This document shows positions 45,199-53,312 of a stretch of DNA of 64,000 nucleotides, piece after piece. Origin of the DNA: Virgifigura deserti (GTDB lineage Bacteria > Pseudomonadota > Alphaproteobacteria > Dongiales > Dongiaceae); contig QOZR01000016.1 of NCBI GenBank assembly GCA_003576685.1, positions 36,073-100,072 of the forward strand, read 5' to 3'. The notes below the pieces were generated by a model. That model had not been told where the DNA came from and made no database searches. It was given only the letters and a program-made list of their open reading frames with translations. The translations under genes and the position numbers were made by a program. Within the stretch, counting starts at the first letter, position 1, and each line of letters begins with the position of its first letter.

Positions 45199-45653
45199 CT
45201 ACCTTCTTGCTGAGTTGAGGATGCCCTCTCGGCTTAGACAATGTGCTTCGCCTACTCTGTCTTCTCGCTGTCTGAACTTCAGCGTCGGATAGAGCATCAG
45301 CCGCACGTCCTCCTTGCTCGCCTCGAAGACGGAGACGAGCGCCTTGAGGAACACGGCGATGGCAATGGTGGAGATGAACTTGGTCATGCTGCGCCGCGCC
45401 TCGCCAGCGTGGCGCATCTCGCTTGAGCGGACGGTCTCCTCCTCGAAGAGATACTCGGCCACATCGAAGACGGCGATCGAAATGATCGTGTAGCCGACGG
45501 CCTCGAGCAGAGTCGAGCCGACGTCCGCCTCGGGCTGCCGGAACACAGCGATCACCTGCGCCCCCGCATAGATGATCAGCCCGCCGGCGGCAGCATCAGC
45601 GCGATGCTCGCCGCCCGGAATACCGTCCGCGTCACCAAGTCCAGTAGGCGCAT
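45199..45653 (-). pseudogene. Broken gene for a small membrane protein
   Basis: Reading from ATG 45653 gives MRLLDLVTRTVFRAASIALM, then a stop after about 25 codons. A different frame continues seamlessly with LIIYAGAQVIAVFRQPEADV and then AVGYTIISIAVFDVAEYLFE, EEETVRSSEMRHAGEARRSM and TKFISTIAIAVFLKALVSVF. The break is a single-base frameshift near 45590-45605. After LMLYPTL the expected last membrane helix is replaced by a charged unrelated tail, so the 3' end is lost too. The intact family consists of small inner-membrane proteins of unknown role. Confidence 0.72.
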
Positions 45654-45737
45654 ATCTCTCATCCCGTGGATCCGTACCGCGTCACCAGAGAAGGGAGTCA
45701 GGGAGATCGAGGTGATTCCGCCGGGCTCGGCTGCGCC

Positions 45738-45880
45738 ATGTCTTGGTTCGGCGCAGAACTCGCCATGCTCGTCGATGCGATCGGCGCAGCCCGCTCAGCC
45801 TGCGGCGCCGCCTCAACAACACTCGAGAGTAAAGACGTCTCCTGGGTGCAGGCTGTTATATGGGGGCGATTATCACTACC
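45738..45880 (+). other. Micro-ORF, MSWFGAE copy 2 (3' end uncertain)
   Basis: Starts ATGTCTTGGTTCGGCGCAGA, identical over 20 bases to copy 1 at 42733, then diverges while keeping AMLVD, GA, S and SKDVSWV at matching places. Copy 1 stops after SWV; here the frame runs on to 46205 without conserved content and over an opposite-strand gene, so the original stop may be lost. It looks like a duplicated, drifting short gene. Confidence 0.4.
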
Positions 45881-45929
45881 CGCGTCAAGACCGGTGATCG
45901 ACCCGCCAATCCAGGCACAACTGCGCCGA

Positions 45930-46124
45930 TCAGATCATCTTCGCCTTGACCGCCTCGTCATAGCATCGCTGGCGATCAGCCGAATTGCCGAACATCGCCT
46001 TGATATGCGAACCCCGAACGGACCAGAACAGAACAGCGGCGGGATTCTCCCGCCCCCATCGGCCAAGCCAGGTTTCGGCATTCAGCGAGTGCGGAAGCTT
46101 GAGGTCGAAGTCAGTGTTTTTCAT
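45930..46124 (-). CDS. Small hypothetical protein
   Basis: A 64-aa frame, MKNTDFDLKLPHSLNAETWL at the start, with GRWGRENPAAVLFWSVRGSH later. Balanced composition with Trp and Phe suggests a real folded protein, but no ribosome site is obvious before ATG 46124 and I do not recognise the family. Starts farther upstream are less convincing. Confidence 0.42.
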   Translation of the reverse strand: MKNTDFDLKLPHSLNAETWLGRWGRENPAAVLFWSVRGSHIKAMFGNSADRQRCYDEAVKAKMI

Positions 46125-46490
46125 GGTTGGGCATGTCCAATGCGGTGTTGGCGCAGCTTTGGCGAAGGGCCGCCCACGGAGTCTACCCGAGGGCCGACTG
46201 TGTAACTGCCGGGCGCGCATGCCGCCATCGGCACTGTCCGGTTGGGAGCGCCAACGATATATGGCCCGCATTTCATTTTTTGCAATGAACGAAAATACTC
46301 GCCGTCATAATATTCGAACCGGGTAAAACAAGGTGCAAAATAAATTGATTGCGTGTAACGTCTCGACTTCCTCGATCTGTGAAAATCACCCAGCGCGGTC
46401 TATTCGCTGGCGATCATGACAGCACGCGGCTGCATTTATAATCGCCGCTCCGACACAGGTCTCTAACGCGAAAAATTTAGGAGAATGACG
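46125..46490. other. Intergenic region, AT-richer than average
   Basis: No credible gene. Around 46270-46360 the DNA is noticeably AT-rich, which fits a promoter for the small gene at 46491. Confidence 0.4.
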
Positions 46491-46616
46491 TTGGCCAAAG
46501 GTCAAAAGAGAAGCAATCGCGAACCGAAGAAACCGAAATCAACCAAAAAGGCGCCTGCCGCCTCAGTTTCGACATTTCCGGTAACGCCGGCCAAAAGGAA
46601 GCCGGCTTCGGCATAG
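46491..46616 (+). CDS. Small basic conserved protein (MAKGQKRSNRE type)
   Basis: A 41-aa Lys/Arg/Pro-rich protein, MAKGQKRSNREPKKPKSTKK at the start and PAKRKPASA at the end. The start is TTG 46491, with AGGAG exactly 7 bases upstream; an ATG at 46485 is too close to that site. Very short proteins with MAKGQxRSNREx(K)KPK are widespread in alphaproteobacteria and unstudied. The charge suggests RNA or ribosome association, which is inference only. Confidence 0.68.
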   Translation: MAKGQKRSNREPKKPKSTKKAPAASVSTFPVTPAKRKPASA

Positions 46617-46722
46617 GCCGATCGAGGAGGGCCAATCGACAAGCTTGCCGCGCCAGGAGGTCCGGCGCTGTGGCGGCACATCGACAAGGTGACCGGAACG
46701 ACTAGTAAGATGGGTGCCTAGT

Positions 46723-46800
46723 GTGCACCCGGGATCCGGGCGGTACATCGTTGAAGCTACGGGCTGCAGCCAACGAAAACCACATCTACTCGGATGTGAC
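46723..46800. repeat. Repeated element, copy A (partner at 59661)
   Basis: About 74% identical over 76 aligned bases (counted by hand) to 59661-59739, in the same orientation. Shared parts are GTGCACCC at the left, TGAAG, CCAACGAAAA and CATCTAxTCxGATGTG at the right. On the minus strand the right end forms a hairpin CACATC/GATGTG followed by GTTTT, 68 bases after the MFS stop, so it could act as a weak terminator for the transporter operon. Confidence 0.6.
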
Positions 46801-46868
46801 AGACCAGCCAGAACGTGCATGCGCGCCCACCAACACCTTCTCGGGGTAGATCAAACTGCCCCACCTTC

Positions 46869-48074
46869 TCAGCCTGGTTCCGGAGAAGGCAAACCGACAC
46901 ACGGCAAGGTCATGGCCGTTGCGGCGGCGAACAAGGCGGCAACGGCGGCCAAGGCCAAGGCGAGCACATAGCTTCCGGAAGCATCAAACAGAATGCCCGC
47001 GATCCACGGCGCTGCCAGCCCCGCGATGCCCCAGGCGGTGAAGACACGGCCGAACACCTTGGCGACATCCTCAGGGCGATAATAATCAGCGATGGCAATC
47101 GGGTAGATGGCGATGATACCGCCATAGGCGAAGCCGACCGATGCGAGCGCCACGATCGCCGCGACCGGACTCGTCGTATAGGCGAGTAAGGCGAGCACCG
47201 CCGCGGATAGGATGGTGAAGAACATCAACAGAATGCGCCCGGGCCAGCGATCGGCCAGCCAGCCAGCGGTGAACCCGCCGGCACCGTTGCCCAGGCCGAT
47301 CAGCATTGTCCCGAAGACCAGCTGCTCCGCCTGTCCGCCTTTGGCGGCGACGATGCCTGCGGCATGGCCCATGGCCATAAGCCCAGCTGCCGCCGCCAAG
47401 CAGTAGCCGGTCCATAGCAGGGAGAAGAGCCGACGATCGCGGAGCGCTCCATCTATAGGCAAGAGCAACGGCGCCGGCGCGAATTCACCAGCGCGCGACA
47501 GCTTGAGCAGACTGGCCGCGCCGGCTCCGGCACACAGCAGGACGCCCGCCATGACGAGCATCGCCGTTCCGGCGCCACCGACGGCGATGAGCACAGCGAA
47601 TACCCGCGCGAAGATCACCACGCCGAAGGCATAAGCCGCTGTTACCGCGCCAATCGCAAATCCTTTGCGATCCGGCAGCGCCTGTCGCGCGATCTGAAGA
47701 GAGAAGCCGTAACCGATCCCGTTTGCCATGCCGAACAGCACGCTGTAGCCGAAACCGATGACCAGAAGGGATGAGCCGGCGCCGGCAACAGCCATGCCGA
47801 TCGCCGCGACGAGGCCGACCAGCCCGGCCAGAGCCGCCGGTGGAATCAGGCGATAGAGGACGTGTCCGCCCAGTAGCGAGAGCGTGAGGCAAGCGGTTGC
47901 AAGCGAATAGAGCAGACTGACCTCCGCCCGCGTAGCACTGAAGCTGCGCTCCAGCGGCTCGAGAAAGACGCTGAAGGCATGCAGCGACCCGAGGCTGCCA
48001 CTGAGCAAGATGGCCGCCAAGATTGTCAGGAGTGGCTTGCTCCGCAGCGCCGCCCCGAATCGAGACTGCAACAC
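46869..48074 (-). CDS. MFS transporter (OFA-like), last gene of the ABC operon
   Basis: A 401-aa protein with 12 membrane segments. GSLHAFSVFLEPLERSF opens it, and GMANGIGYGFSLQIARQALP and AIADYYRPEDVAKVFGRVFT resemble the oxalate/formate-antiporter branch of MFS. It starts 4 bases after the fused permease stops, so it is almost certainly co-transcribed with the ABC transporter. It may export a breakdown product or serve as a second carrier for the same substrate class; this is inference. Confidence 0.83.
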   Translation of the reverse strand: MLQSRFGAALRSKPLLTILAAILLSGSLGSLHAFSVFLEPLERSFSATRAEVSLLYSLATACLTLSLLGGHVLYRLIPPAALAGLVGLVAAIGMAVAGAGSSLLVIGFGYSVLFGMANGIGYGFSLQIARQALPDRKGFAIGAVTAAYAFGVVIFARVFAVLIAVGGAGTAMLVMAGVLLCAGAGAASLLKLSRAGEFAPAPLLLPIDGALRDRRLFSLLWTGYCLAAAAGLMAMGHAAGIVAAKGGQAEQLVFGTMLIGLGNGAGGFTAGWLADRWPGRILLMFFTILSAAVLALLAYTTSPVAAIVALASVGFAYGGIIAIYPIAIADYYRPEDVAKVFGRVFTAWGIAGLAAPWIAGILFDASGSYVLALALAAVAALFAAATAMTLPCVGLPSPEPG

Positions 48075-48078
48075 CGCC

Positions 48079-50061
48079 TTAGGCTAGCCCAAGCTGCCGC
48101 TTGCGCCGGAGACTCCAGGCGCCGATCAGCCGATCGGCGGTGATGCCGATGAAGGCAATGCAGAGGCCGGCGACCAGACCACGGCCGGTGTCGGCGTCGG
48201 TCAGCGCCTTGTTGATCTCCTGGCCAAGGTCACGCGTGCCGATGAGTGCCGTGATGGTCACCATGAAGAGCCCCATCATGATCGTCTGATTGACTCCGAG
48301 CATGATCTCCGGCAGGGCCAGCGGCAGTTCCACCTTCCACAGAATCTGCCGGCGGGTGCAGCCGGACGCGACCGCGGACTCGACGATCGTCGTCGGGACC
48401 CGCCGAAGTCCCAGATAGCTGTAGCGAATTGCCGGAACCATCGCATAGGCGATGATCGCCGTGATTGCGGCGACATCGCCGACCTTGAACAGCATGACGA
48501 CGGGAATCAGGTAGATGAAGGACGGGAAGGTCTGCATCGTGTCGCAGATGGTCAGGACGACCGAGGCAACCTTGGGCTTTCGCGCCGCCCAGATGCCGAG
48601 CGGAACGCCGATCCCCGTGCAGATCACCACGGCGATCGACACGAGATAGACTGTGATCATCGCCGGCGTCCAGAAGCCGGTGATCACGATGAAGCCGATC
48701 AGCGCCGCGACCAGGAGCGACAGGCGCCAACCGCCAAGGCGATAGCCGAGCAGGGCGACCAGCCCGACGAAGATGGTCCAAGGGGTCCCGAGGAAGAGAT
48801 TGCGGACCGGAATCAGGACGTTCACGAGAAGACCGTCCCGGATCAGCCCCAGATAGCCGTAAAGGTTCAGCGAGATCCATTCGACGATCGCATCCCAGAA
48901 CGGCGCCGTGGTGATCGCCCAGCCCGACGGCAGGATACGCAGCGCGGGAGCCCAAGCCGACAGAAGATAGCCGACGACGAGCACCGCCACTGCCAAGGCG
49001 GCGTGCGCGTGGCGGTGCCAGATCGCCTCGCCATGGCGGTGGCGCACCGGCTGCTTGCGGGCGTAGGCTTGGCTCAGCCGATCCAGAACGATAGCCATGA
49101 CGACGATGGCGACCCCCTGTTCCAGCGCCTGGCCGAGCTTCAGGCTCTGCAGCGAATAGAGCAGATCGAAGCCGAGACCAGATGCACCGATCAGCGAGGC
49201 GATCACCGCCATGGCGAGGGTCTGCATGATGACCTGATTGACGCCGACCATCAGCGTCGACCGCGCCGCCGGTAGCTGGACTTTCCAGAGCAGTTGGCGC
49301 GGCGTGCAGCCCGACATCCGTCCTGATTCGATGACTTCGCTCGGCACCGTCCGCAGTCCGAGGATCGTGCAGCGGGCCATCGGCGGCATCGCGAAGATGC
49401 CGGTGGCGATCATCGCCGGCACGTCACCGAACCCGAACAGCACGACGACCGGCACGAGATAGGCGAAATGCGGAATGCTCTGCATCAGGTCGAACATGCC
49501 GGTCAGCACGGCTTCCGCCCGCCGGTTGCGGGTCGCGAGGATGCCAAGCGCCAGCCCCGTCGCCGCGGCCAGCGGTACAGTGATCACGATGATCGACAGA
49601 GTCTGCATCGACCCCCGCCAGACGCCGAAGAGCGTGAGGTAGGACACGCACCCCCCGGCGAGCAGCGCCAGCCGCCATCCGGCGATGGCGTGCCCCAGGA
49701 TCGTGATGAGTAGAACGAGCACGATCCAAGGCAATTGGGGCAGGCCGATCGCCGGAAAACCGGAATAAAGGATGCCATCGGCCCAGCTGAGCGGCCAAGC
49801 GAGCAGCCAGGCGATGCCCCGCGTCAGGTCGCGGAATGTGAACAAGCCGAGATCGGCCGAGTAGCCAAGCCAGTTGAAGAGCGCCGTGATCCAGTCGGCG
49901 ACCGGCACGACCCACGCGTCGGGAAGCCGAAACGTCCAAGGCAGGAGGTCGCGCAGCAGGACGCCGGACCCGACGATCGCCAGCGCCAGCAACAGGGCGT
50001 TGCGGCCTGCCGACTGTCGCGGAATGCGTACGCGTCGCGCCACAATCGGGACGGCGGTCAT
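48079..50061 (-). CDS. Quaternary-amine ABC transporter permease, tandem fusion (ProW/TmoW-like)
   Basis: At 660 aa it is about twice the size of ProW. Two homologous permease units are joined: the N unit has the ATPase-contact loop ESGRMSGCTPRQLLWKVQLP (about 246-265), the C unit ESAVASGCTRRQILWKVELP (about 561-580), each followed by a GVNQxIM helix. A His-rich linker (HRHGEAIWHRHAHA, about 341-354) separates them. So one polypeptide could supply both halves of the channel. ATG 50061 overlaps the ATPase stop (ATGA). Betaine, choline or TMAO uptake is likely. Confidence 0.92.
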   Translation of the reverse strand: MTAVPIVARRVRIPRQSAGRNALLLALAIVGSGVLLRDLLPWTFRLPDAWVVPVADWITALFNWLGYSADLGLFTFRDLTRGIAWLLAWPLSWADGILYSGFPAIGLPQLPWIVLVLLITILGHAIAGWRLALLAGGCVSYLTLFGVWRGSMQTLSIIVITVPLAAATGLALGILATRNRRAEAVLTGMFDLMQSIPHFAYLVPVVVLFGFGDVPAMIATGIFAMPPMARCTILGLRTVPSEVIESGRMSGCTPRQLLWKVQLPAARSTLMVGVNQVIMQTLAMAVIASLIGASGLGFDLLYSLQSLKLGQALEQGVAIVVMAIVLDRLSQAYARKQPVRHRHGEAIWHRHAHAALAVAVLVVGYLLSAWAPALRILPSGWAITTAPFWDAIVEWISLNLYGYLGLIRDGLLVNVLIPVRNLFLGTPWTIFVGLVALLGYRLGGWRLSLLVAALIGFIVITGFWTPAMITVYLVSIAVVICTGIGVPLGIWAARKPKVASVVLTICDTMQTFPSFIYLIPVVMLFKVGDVAAITAIIAYAMVPAIRYSYLGLRRVPTTIVESAVASGCTRRQILWKVELPLALPEIMLGVNQTIMMGLFMVTITALIGTRDLGQEINKALTDADTGRGLVAGLCIAFIGITADRLIGAWSLRRKRQLGLA

Positions 50062-51125
50062 AGCGTCGGCCTCTCGCCGCGCCCCTTCTCCGATTCCAGG
50101 CTACGCGGCCCTCCGAAGACGATCTCGACGACGGCGTCGCGACCCAGAACGCCGATCGGCTCACCAGCGTCGCCGAGGACCGGAACCGGCTCCGCGCGGC
50201 CCAGCACGTAGGCGGCGATCTCTTCGACCTTGGCGCTCGCCGGAACACCGCCCTCAGCGCTCACCAGCCCTCCCGCCGGCGTCATTGCGGTCCGGGCGGA
50301 GATCAGCTTGGCCCGAGGCGCATCCTTGGTGAATTCGGCGACGTACGCATCGGCAGGCCGCGTGATCATCTCCTCCGGCGAGCAGAGCTGAATCAGCGCG
50401 CCGTCCTTCATGATGCCGATGCGGTCGGCCAGCCGCGTCGCCTCGGCGAAGTCGTGAGTGATGAACACGATCGTCTTCTTCAGCAGGCGCTGCAGCCGCA
50501 GGAACTCGTCCTGCATCTCGCGCCGGATCAGCGGGTCGAGTGCCGAGAACGGCTCATCGAGGAACCAGACCTCCGGCTCGACCGCGAGGCTGCGGGCGAT
50601 GCCGACGCGCTGCTGCTGACCGCCGGACAATTCCCGCGGATAGTACTCCTCGCGGCCGTCGAGGCCGACCAGACGAACCATCTCGCGCGCCCGCTCCTCG
50701 CGCCTTGGCCGGGATATGCCCTGGACCTCCAGCGGAAAGGCGACATTGTCGAGCACAGTTCGGTGCGGCAGCAGGCCGAAATGCTGGAACACCATGCCCA
50801 TCTTGTGGCGGCGCAGCTCGATGAGATCGGTCTCCGAGGCCTGCAGCAGGTCTTGCCCCTCGAACAGGATCTGCCCCTCGGTCGGCTCGATCAGCCGGGA
50901 GAGACAGCGCACGAGCGTCGACTTGCCCGAGCCGCTCAAGCCCATGATGATCAGGATCTCGCCGGTGAAGACCTCGAACGAGACGTCGTGCACCGCGGCG
51001 ATATATCCGCCGGCCGTCAAGTCGGCCGCGCTCGGTGCGCGATCATGCCGCGCCAGGAACTCGGTTGGCTTCGGCCCGAAAATCTTCCAAAGGTTATGGC
51101 AGGCGATCTTGACGGGTCGTTCCAT
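50058..51125 (-). CDS. Quaternary-amine ABC transporter ATP-binding protein (ProV/OpuAA-like)
   Basis: A 355-aa ATPase with Walker A GLSGSGKSTLVRCLSRLIEP, Q-loop MVFQHFGLLPHRTVLDNVAF, signature ELSGGQQQRVGIARSL, Walker B VWFLDEPFSALDP and switch His in FITHDF. The N-terminal KIACHNLWKIFGPKPTEF is typical of ProV. The C-terminal region (about 275-355) corresponds to the CBS part but looks shortened, with one recognisable unit (VPVLGDAGEPIGVLGRDAVV), so ionic-strength gating may be altered. It follows proX by about 150 bases that contain a strong hairpin. Confidence 0.95.
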   Translation of the reverse strand: MERPVKIACHNLWKIFGPKPTEFLARHDRAPSAADLTAGGYIAAVHDVSFEVFTGEILIIMGLSGSGKSTLVRCLSRLIEPTEGQILFEGQDLLQASETDLIELRRHKMGMVFQHFGLLPHRTVLDNVAFPLEVQGISRPRREERAREMVRLVGLDGREEYYPRELSGGQQQRVGIARSLAVEPEVWFLDEPFSALDPLIRREMQDEFLRLQRLLKKTIVFITHDFAEATRLADRIGIMKDGALIQLCSPEEMITRPADAYVAEFTKDAPRAKLISARTAMTPAGGLVSAEGGVPASAKVEEIAAYVLGRAEPVPVLGDAGEPIGVLGRDAVVEIVFGGPRSLESEKGRGERPTL

Positions 51126-51206
51126 TGATCGGGCGCCTCCGTCGGGTTATCGATCAGGGTCTTCGAAAGCGGCGTGCCGGGCAAGCGCGGCTTCGGCAGG
51201 AACCGC

Positions 51207-51238
51207 GGCCGGGCGCGAACGATCGTCCGCGCCCGGCC
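51207..51238. other. Strong intercistronic hairpin between binding-protein and ATPase genes
   Basis: GGCCGGGCGCG (51207-51217) pairs exactly with CGCGCCCGGCC (51228-51238) across a 10-base loop that itself contains ACGATCGT. It lies just after the binding-protein stop on the minus strand. Hairpins here usually protect the upstream message so the binding protein is made in excess over the membrane parts. No U-run follows, so read-through is expected. Confidence 0.8.
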
Positions 51239-51273
51239 CGCCCTTGACGGCGAGATTCACTATCCGGCACCGA

Positions 51274-52242
51274 TTACATGGTCGGCATCCAAGCCTTCCA
51301 AACCGGCTCGTTCTCCGCGATCCACTTAGCGGCGGCTTCTTCGGGCGTCAGGCCATCGACATCGACCAGGGAGGAAGCCTCAGCAAGTTGTGCATTGGTG
51401 AAATCCATGTTCTTGATCAAGGTGAAGGCAGCCGGCCATTTGTCCTCCATGCCGGCCCAGACTCCCTTCTTCAGCCAGCCCTTCTTGGTCGCACCGCAGT
51501 CATAGGCCAAGTCCGGATTCGTGCCCCAGCTCGGGTCGGTGAGGCATTCGGGCGCGAAGTCGGGAAAATCGACGAACTTGCCTTCGTACTTCGCCTCGAC
51601 CCAGTTGGGCGTCCAGTTGAAGAGCACGATCGGCTCCTGGCGCTTGTAGGCGGAGTCGAGTTCCGCCCACAGGGTCGCCGCCTGCCCGACTGGCACCTCG
51701 ACGAAGTTCATGCCCAGCGCTTCAATGCGCTCGCTGTGATGCTTTCCCCAATCGACTGGCCCGCCGACATAACGCCCCTTGGGCGCGGTCTCGGCCGTGG
51801 CGAACAGCTCGGCACACTTGTCGAGCGCCTTCCAGTCCGGCAGGCCGGGGCACTTCTCCTCCATGTAGATCGGGTACCACCATTCCTCGCGGGTGATCGC
51901 CGTGTGCGAGCCGGCATCGATCATCCGCCCGGCCTCGACCTCCTTCTCGAACGGCACCAGCATGGTGCCTTCCCAGACCTCGAGCTGGACGTGGAGATCG
52001 CCATTGCCCATGGCAGTGAACTGCAGCTGCGTGTTGGAGGGTACGTACTCGACGGTGTAACCCATCTTCTCAAGAAGCTGCCCAGCGATGTCCGACACCA
52101 CCAGCTGGCTCGTCCAGTTGTTGTGAATGATTTTGATCGGGTCGCTCGATTCCGGCACCTCCGCCACGGCGGGTACCGTCAGGGTGAGCATGGCGGCCAC
52201 GCCGATTCCCAATGTCCAATGCCTTACTCTCGCAGAACGCAT
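51274..52242 (-). CDS. Glycine betaine/TMAO-type ABC transporter substrate-binding protein (ProX/TmoX-like)
   Basis: A 322-aa periplasmic protein with signal peptide (to about residue 29, VPAVAE). IKIIHNNWTSQLVVSDIAGQ, then MGYTVEYVPSNTQLQFTAMG, LHVQLEVWEGTM, EEWWYPIYMEE and IVLFNWTPNWVEAKY are the OpuAC pattern; the many Trp residues would form the aromatic cage for a trimethylammonium group. Whether it prefers betaine, choline or TMAO is not decidable by eye; the neighbouring Tor genes make TMAO attractive. AGGAGG precedes ATG 52242. It is the first gene of the operon. Confidence 0.92.
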   Translation of the reverse strand: MRSARVRHWTLGIGVAAMLTLTVPAVAEVPESSDPIKIIHNNWTSQLVVSDIAGQLLEKMGYTVEYVPSNTQLQFTAMGNGDLHVQLEVWEGTMLVPFEKEVEAGRMIDAGSHTAITREEWWYPIYMEEKCPGLPDWKALDKCAELFATAETAPKGRYVGGPVDWGKHHSERIEALGMNFVEVPVGQAATLWAELDSAYKRQEPIVLFNWTPNWVEAKYEGKFVDFPDFAPECLTDPSWGTNPDLAYDCGATKKGWLKKGVWAGMEDKWPAAFTLIKNMDFTNAQLAEASSLVDVDGLTPEEAAAKWIAENEPVWKAWMPTM

Positions 52243-52606
52243 GATGACCTCCTGTTGTTGATTGTCGGCTTTTGCCCGTTGTTCACGCTTCCGCGTGTTT
52301 TCGAAATGTCGCTTTGCGGTCGTGCGCATCCGTTCGGACTTACTTGCCGGCCCGACAGCAAGCATGTCGCGCCGTATGAAGGCCGACTTCGGCATGAGGA
52401 TTGCTCCCCGTCCCGCCTTATTCTTCTGCGTCCGTCGTTCATCCGGTGCGGACCGGCAACAAACGGACGACAGTGGCGATAGCGCCAAAGCAGGCTCGAA
52501 ACAATTCTATCGGGCAGTTGTGAACGACTCGACGGGACCTGGTGAACGGCCTGTGCTAAATTGTGAAAAAATGTTAAATAACGAGATTGCAGTGGAGGGT
52601 GAGACT
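52243..52606. promoter_or_regulatory. Divergent promoter region of the proX operon and torR, with GTGAAC motifs
   Basis: About 360 bases with promoters in both directions. Three copies of GTGAAC occur: in reverse at 52281-52286 (CGTTGTTCACG, 39 bases from the proX start), and forward at 52520-52526 and 52542-52548, 22 bases apart and about 60-85 bases before torR. The E. coli TorR box CTGTTCATAT reads ATATGAACAG on its other strand, so TGAAC is shared. Proposed TorR-like operators; unproven. Confidence 0.45.
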
Positions 52607-53311
52607 TTGCTGGCAGCACCGTTTCACATCGTCATCGTCGAAGATGAGGTGGTGACCCGAGCCAAGCTGGCGGGCTATTTCGAGACTGAGGGCTATCGCG
52701 TCAGCGAGGCCGAGAACGGCGAGGACATGCGCGCGATTCTCGCCCGCGATCCGGCAGACCTTCTGATGATCGACATCAACCTGCCAGGCGAGGACGGGCT
52801 GCTTCTGACTCGCGAGCAGCGCAGCCGGTCCGACGTCGGCATTATCCTGGTCAGCGGGCGGTCCGACGATGTCGACCGGATCGTCGGGCTGGAGATCGGC
52901 GCCGACGACTATGTGACCAAGCCCTTCAACCAGCGCGAGCTGCTGGCCCGCGTGAAGGGCCTGCTGCGGCGATCGGCCTCACGGTCCGCCACCAAGCCGC
53001 CCGTCGCGCGATTCGCGGGATGGACCTTCGACATCGCCCGGCGGCGCCTCACCTCGCCCGAAGGAGAGACGGTCGATCTGACCCGCGCGGAATATCAGAC
53101 GCTGGTCGCCTTCGTCCAGAATCCGGGCGTCGTGCTGAGCCGCGAGCGCCTGCTGCGCCAGGTAATGCGCCGTGCCTGGGACCCTTACGACCGCACGGTC
53201 GATGTTCTGGTGGGACGGCTGCGCCGCAAGCTGGAGCCGGAGCGGAAGATGCCGGAGCTCATCGTCACCGCCCATGGCGAGGGGTATCTGTTCACGGCCG
53301 AGATCCAGTGA
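52607..53311 (+). CDS. torR: TorR-like response regulator (OmpR family)
   Basis: A 234-aa DNA-binding regulator. The receiver domain has FHIVIVEDEVVTRAKLAGYF, the phospho-acceptor D56 in MIDINLPGEDG, and GADDYVTKPFNQRELLARVK; the winged-helix output has LTRAEYQTLVAFVQNPGVVL, SRERLLRQV and a HGEGYLF end. Long runs match E. coli TorR (VEDE, GIILVxGRSD, DRIVGLE). The start is TTG 52607 because GGAGGG lies 7 bases upstream. It is divergent from proX and convergent with torS (1 base between stops). Confidence 0.92.
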   Translation: MLAAPFHIVIVEDEVVTRAKLAGYFETEGYRVSEAENGEDMRAILARDPADLLMIDINLPGEDGLLLTREQRSRSDVGIILVSGRSDDVDRIVGLEIGADDYVTKPFNQRELLARVKGLLRRSASRSATKPPVARFAGWTFDIARRRLTSPEGETVDLTRAEYQTLVAFVQNPGVVLSRERLLRQVMRRAWDPYDRTVDVLVGRLRRKLEPERKMPELIVTAHGEGYLFTAEIQ

Positions 53312-53312
53312 C

